Source of the DNA: Nonomuraea rubra | GTDB lineage: Bacteria; Actinomycetota; Actinomycetes; Streptosporangiales; Streptosporangiaceae | Direction: 5' to 3' | NCBI RefSeq assembly: GCF_014207985.1 | Contig: NZ_JACHMI010000001.1 | Coordinates: forward strand, 6,183,001 to 6,247,000 | DNA: 64,000 nt | Shown here: one piece after another, positions 60,140-64,000 of the stretch | Numbering within the stretch: the stretch's first letter is position 1 | Layout of the letters: each line of letters begins with the position of its first letter | The notes under the pieces: generated by a model | What the model was told of the DNA's origin: nothing | Database searches by the model: none | What the model saw: the letters and a program-made list of their open reading frames with translations, nothing else | Program-made: the position numbers and the translations under genes

Positions 60140-60442
60140 GGCGCCCACGGTGCCGGACCTGAACACCTCCAGCGGGACGAGCGGCGCGCGTCGCCGGCGC
60201 TCGATGACGACGAAGGCGCCCAGCAGCAGGGCGGCCACGACACCGGCCGGCCGGCTCTTCTCGGTCAGCGCGAACACCAGCGGCAACACGCCGTCGGTGA
60301 CCGCGGCCCCAGCGCCCGGTTGCGCTGTGGCCCCTCGGCGAAGGTGGTAATGATGAGCGACAGGGCCGCCGGGGCGGTGAGCGCGGCCGCCACCCCCTTG
60401 ATCACCAGGGGCACCTGCCGGCGGCCATGGGCTCGGATCACC
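60140..60442 (-). pseudogene. MFS (DHA2/EmrB-type) drug transporter remnant
   Basis: Minus-strand pieces in different frames: PAALSLIITTFAEGPQRNRA from the central loop of 14-TM DHA2 transporters, then DGVLPLVFALTEKSRPAGVV, then LLLGAFVVIERRRRAPLVPL and E-V-F-R-S-G-T-V. Most of the protein is deleted. It is divergent from the MarR gene, the normal arrangement for a MarR-controlled efflux pump, and is followed by the nitroreductase scrap, so a MarR-pump-nitroreductase cluster has collapsed. Confidence 0.7.
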
Positions 60443-60510
60443 ATCACTCTCCATCTGTATACAAACAATTGACGGACAGACGATTCGAACCGTATGCCTG
60501 CAAATCATCT

Positions 60511-60523
60511 ACTGTCAAACAGT
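60511..60523. promoter_or_regulatory. Possible MarR operator
   Basis: ACTGT-CAA-ACAGT, a 13-bp palindrome between the MFS remnant and the MarR gene; a short TTTGTATACA stretch lies upstream. The position fits a divergent MarR site. Confidence 0.4.
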
Positions 60524-60576
60524 CTCCTTGGAGACGGATTGCGGTAGGCTTGGAGCTGAGCGCACGAGGGAGAGTG

Positions 60577-61173
60577 ATGGCGACCACGACCAGAACGACG
60601 GACCGCGGGACGGCGTACTTTCCCCGGCTCGCCGCCGAGCGGCTCGACATCGCGCTGTGCCGCGCGTCGGCCGCCGTTGCCCGCGCCGCCGACGCGCATG
60701 CCGCCGGGGAAGGGCTCGGAGTCGGGCAACACCTCGTGCTCCAGATGCTCGACGCCGTCGGCCCCTGCTCCCAGCAGACGCTCAGCGAGGAACTGCGGAT
60801 CGACCGCAGCGTGATGGTCGGCATCTGCGACGACCTGGAACGAGCGGGCCACGTCCGCAGGGAACGCAACCCCCGCGACCGGCGCTCCTACGCCGTCACC
60901 ATCACCGACTCAGGCCGCCGGCGGTACGCCCAGGCCCAAGCCTTGATCCCGGCCTTCCTCGAGGACACCTTCCAGGCCCTCACCCCCGCCGAACGCGGCC
61001 AGTTGAGCGCACTCCTCACCAAACTCCTGCAGCCGGCGCCAGCGGCCCTCACTGATGCCGGTGGCCCTTCCGCGGAAGGGGGCCCGCGGCCCCCACTCCG
61101 TGCGCACGGCGAGAGCGGCGATCGGTCGCTGCGATCGTCCCCCGACGACCGCATGGCCCGTTCAACGTCGTGA
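60577..61173 (+). CDS. MarR-family transcriptional regulator
   Basis: 198 aa from ATG 60577 (GAGGGAGA upstream). Winged helix in the middle: LGVGQHLVLQMLDAVGPCSQ, TLSEELRIDRSVMVGICDDL, then the wing ERAGHVRRERNPRDRRSYAV. The flanking helices form the dimer interface. The C-terminal 35 residues (after LLQPAPAAL) are disordered and probably an extension. Its usual target, the divergent MFS gene, is a remnant, leaving a regulator that may only control itself. Confidence 0.92.
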   Translation: MATTTRTTDRGTAYFPRLAAERLDIALCRASAAVARAADAHAAGEGLGVGQHLVLQMLDAVGPCSQQTLSEELRIDRSVMVGICDDLERAGHVRRERNPRDRRSYAVTITDSGRRRYAQAQALIPAFLEDTFQALTPAERGQLSALLTKLLQPAPAALTDAGGPSAEGGPRPPLRAHGESGDRSLRSSPDDRMARSTS

Positions 61174-61219
61174 GCGTGTGGCTGCAGGGGGATTTGGCCA
61201 GTCATGGGAGCATTGATCC

Positions 61220-61657
61220 ATGACGGCATCAGTAAGACAGGTTCAAGTCGCCTTCGACTGCGCATCACCTGAGCGCGTCGCTCGTTTCTGGTGTGAGGTG
61301 CTGGGATACGTCGCACCACCGCCACCGGAGGGGTTCGCCAGTTGGGACGACTTCAATCAGTCGCTGCCGCCGGAACGGCGCGATGCGTGGTTCGCATGCA
61401 GTGACCCCTCGGGTGTGGGGCCGCGGCTGTACTTCCAGCGCGTTCCCGAAGGCAAGACCGTCAAGAATCGGCTGCACCTCGACGTGCGGGTCGGTACCGG
61501 GCTGGTGGGTGAAGAGCGCCTGGCGGCCCTTGAGGCCGAATGCGCGCGACTGATCCCGCTCGGCGCGGTACGCGTGCGGCTCCTGCCCGCCGATGAGGAG
61601 AACGAGTCGGTCCTGGTCATGCAGGACGTCGAGGGCAACGAATTCTGCCTCGGCTGA
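61220..61657 (+). CDS. VOC-family (glyoxalase/bleomycin-resistance-like) protein
   Basis: 145 aa. One VOC beta-alpha-beta-beta-beta pair: VQVAFDCASPERVARFWCEV at the N-terminus and MQDVEGNEFCLG at the C-terminus, the E of EGNEFCL being the usual metal ligand, with RLHLDVRVGTG in between. The subgroup (Glyoxalase_6-like) is of unknown substrate. ATG 61220 has GGGAG upstream. Confidence 0.9.
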   Translation: MTASVRQVQVAFDCASPERVARFWCEVLGYVAPPPPEGFASWDDFNQSLPPERRDAWFACSDPSGVGPRLYFQRVPEGKTVKNRLHLDVRVGTGLVGEERLAALEAECARLIPLGAVRVRLLPADEENESVLVMQDVEGNEFCLG

Positions 61658-61739
61658 GTGGCGGACACGAGCGAGGTGGCAGGTCCGGCGCGGGGCAGGC
61701 CGGCGGCCAGGCCACGCCCGGTGCGCCGGCACGAGGAGC

Positions 61740-62090
61740 GATCTCGTAGATCATGCTCCAGAACAGGCGTTCGCGCAGGCTCGCCGGTTGCCGGTGAAAG
61801 GTCTCCAGCCGGGACGGCCGGGATGGCGCGGTCATCGTGCCGGACGGTCTCGCGCCGCAGCGGTCGGCGGCGGGGTCGACGGCCAGCAGGTCCTGGCGCT
61901 GGGCCCAGGTGAAGGAGGTCAGCGCGGACAGGTCCCGGTTCCAGGTCGTTCCGGCCGCGCCACTTCATCGGGTCCTCACCTCGGCGTAGTCCTCGAGGGT
62001 CAGCGCGGCGACCGGTGAGGGCGGCCAATCGACCCAGGGTGCCGGCGTCGCCGGCACGGGTCGTGCCGGTCCTGTGGCCGGTGATGGACA
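61740..62090 (-). pseudogene. Tyrosine recombinase/integrase N-terminal half, decayed
   Basis: Minus-strand pieces, with frame changes: WPPSPVAALTLEDYAEVRTR, TTWNRDLSALTSFTWAQRQD then LLAVDPAA, and PASLRERLFWSMIYEIAPRA. These match the core-binding domain and the start of the catalytic domain of actinobacterial site-specific integrases (R-H-L-S-A-L-x-S-F; R-E-R-x-L-W-R-M-I-Y-E-T-A-A-R). No H-x-x-R or catalytic tyrosine is left. Confidence 0.6.
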
Positions 62091-62342
62091 CCTCACCGTT
62101 ACGCTATGTCACCGCTTGTGCTCGTGGCGTTACCTTCAGTGCGCTGCGGGTTTTGATCTGCCCTTGGCCGCCTTGCGGGTCACCAGGCTGAACTGGCGCT
62201 CCCGTGGGCGCATGGGGGGACGTCGATTCCCTACCTGCAGGGAGCGGATGGCCACGTCAAGGTTTCTGGCCGGCGCGCTCTCCCGCACTGTTGGCGACGC
62301 CCGGGAAGAAGCCGGGGCAGAGAGCGAAGGCGAGGTGGTGGA

Positions 62343-62990
62343 GTGCGCCTGACTCCGCATGAACAGGAACGTCTGATGATCTATGTGGCCGCGGAGGTGG
62401 CCCGCAAGCGCAAAGATCGCAGGACGAAGCTCAACCATCCGGAGGCGGTCGCGCTGATCACCGCCTACGTGCTTGAAGAGGCTCGGGACGGCAACAAGAC
62501 CGTCGCCCAGCTCATGAACCCCGTGGACCCGTCGGTGCTCGATCGCGACGACCTGATGCCGGGTGTGGCGGAGATGCTCTCCGGCATCCAGATCGAGGCC
62601 ACCTTCCCCGACGGCACCAAGATGGTCAGCATCCGCCACCCCCTGCCCCCGGAAACCCCGCAGCCGACATCGTCCGTGGTTCATCCCGGAAAGATCGAAC
62701 ACCCCGCCGACGCCGGACGGATCGTCCACAACAAGGGCCTCCCGGTCACGATCGTGACCGTCACCAACGATGACGACCGCCCCATCCAGGTCGGCTCCCA
62801 CTACCACTTCTTCGAGGCCAACCCCGGCCTGAAGTTCGAGCGTGCCGACGCCTACGGCAAGCGCCTGAACATTCCCGCCGGCAACTCCGTGCGGTTCGAA
62901 CCCAACATGCCGGTGCAGGTCGAGCTGGTGCCCATCGAGGGCGATCGCGTCGTCGAGGGCCTGCGCGGCGAGGTCGGAGGCAAGCTGTAG
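62343..62990 (+). CDS. ureAB: Urease gamma-beta fusion subunit
   Basis: 215 aa. Residues 1-100 are the gamma subunit ([60 protein letters not shown]); residues about 115-215 are the beta subunit ([60 protein letters not shown]). Fusion of UreA and UreB occurs in some actinobacteria. The protein is a structural part of the nickel urease with UreC, releasing ammonia from urea in the cytoplasm. GTG 62343 with AAGGCGAGG upstream. The stop overlaps the ureC start by one base. Confidence 0.92.
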   Translation: MRLTPHEQERLMIYVAAEVARKRKDRRTKLNHPEAVALITAYVLEEARDGNKTVAQLMNPVDPSVLDRDDLMPGVAEMLSGIQIEATFPDGTKMVSIRHPLPPETPQPTSSVVHPGKIEHPADAGRIVHNKGLPVTIVTVTNDDDRPIQVGSHYHFFEANPGLKFERADAYGKRLNIPAGNSVRFEPNMPVQVELVPIEGDRVVEGLRGEVGGKL

Positions 62991-64000
62991 TGTCCAGTCC
63001 ACCGATGCACAAGGGCCATCAGCCGCTGACCCGCCTCGACTACGCCGACCGGTTCGGCCCCACGGCCGGCGACCGCATCCGGCTGGCCGACACCAACCTG
63101 CGGATCGAGGTCACCGAGGACTGGTGCGGCGGCCCCGGCCACAGCGGCAGCGAGGTCGTCTTCGGCGGCGGCAAGGTCGTCCGGGAGTCGATGGGCCAGG
63201 CCTGCGCGCCGCGCGACTCCAGGAGGTTCGGCGCCCCGCAGCCGCCCGACACGGTCATCACCGGCGCGGTCATCCTGGACCACTGGGGCGTGGTCAAGGC
63301 CGACGTCGCCATCCGCGACGGCCGGATCGTCGCCCTGGGCAAGGCCTACAACAACGAGACCATGAACCGGCTGCACGACCGGCATCCGACGGCCACCGAC
63401 TTCGTGATCGGCCCGGAGACCGAGGTCATCTCCGGCAACGGCAAGATCCTCACCGCCGGCGCCGTCGACACCCACGTGCACTTCATCTGCCCCGAGCAGA
63501 TCCACGAGGCACTCGTCTCCGGCGTCACCACCCTGATCGGCGGCGGCACCGGCCCCGCCGAGGGCAGCACCGCCACCACCGTCACGCCCGGCTCCTGGCA
63601 CCTGGCCCGGCTGTTCAAGGCGCTGGACGGCTTCCCGGTCAACATCGGGCTGCTCGGCAAGGGCAACACCATGTCGTACGAGTCGCTCTACAACCAGGTC
63701 AAGGCCGGTGCGCTCGGCCTGAAGATCCACGAGGACTGGGGAGCCACCCCCGCCGTCCTGCGCCGCAGTCTGGAGGTGTGCAAAACGACCGGGGTGCAGC
63801 TGGCCCTGCACGCCGACACCCTGAACGAGGCGGGCACGGTCGAGGACACCATCAAAGCCATCGGTGGCCACCCGATCCACGTCTTCCACGTCGAGGGCGC
63901 CGGCGGCGGCCATGCTCCGGACATGCTCACCATGGCGGGCCTGCCGAACGTGCTGCCCGCCTCCACCAACCCCACCCGGCCCTTCACCGTCAACACGGTC
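62990..64000 (+). CDS. ureC: Urease alpha subunit, N-terminal 337 residues (runs off the window)
   Basis: GTG 62990 shares its G with the preceding TAG. The frame is open to the end of the window. The nickel ligands are present so far: H162 and H164 (VDTHVHFI), carbamylated lysine K245 (GLKIHEDWG) with H247, H274 ([10 protein letters not shown]) and H300 ([15 protein letters not shown]). The catalytic histidine and last ligand aspartate lie beyond the window. Residues 44-54 ([11 protein letters not shown]) and about 115-138 look like insertions relative to typical UreC, so this belongs to a divergent branch. Accessory genes (ureEFGD) are expected downstream. Confidence 0.92.
   Translation, partial: MSSPPMHKGHQPLTRLDYADRFGPTAGDRIRLADTNLRIEVTEDWCGGPGHSGSEVVFGGGKVVRESMGQACAPRDSRRFGAPQPPDTVITGAVILDHWGVVKADVAIRDGRIVALGKAYNNETMNRLHDRHPTATDFVIGPETEVISGNGKILTAGAVDTHVHFICPEQIHEALVSGVTTLIGGGTGPAEGSTATTVTPGSWHLARLFKALDGFPVNIGLLGKGNTMSYESLYNQVKAGALGLKIHEDWGATPAVLRRSLEVCKTTGVQLALHADTLNEAGTVEDTIKAIGGHPIHVFHVEGAGGGHAPDMLTMAGLPNVLPASTNPTRPFTVNTV

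Overview
The window is very GC-rich, with strong third-position GC bias, frequent GTG/TTG starts and purine-rich ribosome binding sites. Its gene families point to a large-genome, filamentous-type actinobacterium, most likely Streptosporangiaceae (Nonomuraea-like) or a relative: CBM13-containing GH43 enzymes, giant S8 proteases, ROK regulators, STAND-TPR proteins and a gamma-beta fused urease. No rRNA, tRNA or CRISPR array was recognised. About a third of the window is decayed DNA: frameshifted, truncated or chimeric genes and remnants of at least eight different recombinases or transposases. This looks like a chromosome-arm or accessory region where insertions and deletions accumulate.

Layout. 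0-4.4 kb: a MerR regulator and two paralogous penicillin-binding/beta-lactamase-fold serine hydrolases, all on the minus strand. 4.4-7.8 kb: a serine-recombinase remnant, then a two-gene secreted arabinan-degrading operon (two GH43-CBM13 enzymes) headed by two LacI-type operators. 8.3-12.8 kb: a mobile-element graveyard (Tn3 transposase remnant, a zinc-ribbon/coiled-coil KfrA-like gene with an AT-rich palindrome, a frameshifted tyrosine recombinase, a collapsed PhoU-like gene abutting a truncated histidine kinase). 13-15 kb: a quinone oxidoreductase with an operator but no intact regulator, and a broken IS982-type transposase.

15.1-21.9 kb is the most interesting locus. A 146-aa helical protein is translationally coupled to a 2099-aa STAND NTPase-TPR protein. 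The C-terminus of the small protein and the N-terminus of the large one carry a near-identical short motif (G-x-V-N-x-x-Q-x-G-x-x-H-V-H). This is the layout described for bacterial NLR-like pairs that signal through an amyloid (RHIM-like/BASS) motif, and it is proposed here as a candidate defence or cell-death module.

22-30.6 kb: a TetR regulon (DoxX protein, TetR, FAD monooxygenase) marked by four copies of one 18-bp operator, a chimeric pseudogene, two decayed copies of one unknown gene, a methyltransferase and a membrane protein. 31.6-36.7 kb: an ArsR-type regulator overlapping a decayed PEBP gene, then an IS256-family element split by a complete ISAzo13-like element with visible ends and a 3-bp target duplication. 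37-43 kb: HIT and MazG-like housecleaning proteins, small membrane proteins, a truncated luciferase-like oxidoreductase, and a DUF6220-like membrane protein with a multicopper oxidase. 43-53.7 kb: a large secreted subtilisin closed by a perfect 30-bp palindrome, poxB and isochorismatase pseudogenes, a sensor kinase, a prolyl oligopeptidase and a ROK regulator. 53.8-62 kb: a HAD-GH13 fusion broken by deletion, an epoxide hydrolase, an APH-type kinase, a SUKH protein, a MarR regulator whose presumed MFS and nitroreductase targets are remnants, and a VOC protein. 62.3-64 kb: the start of a urease operon (ureAB fusion, then ureC running off the window).
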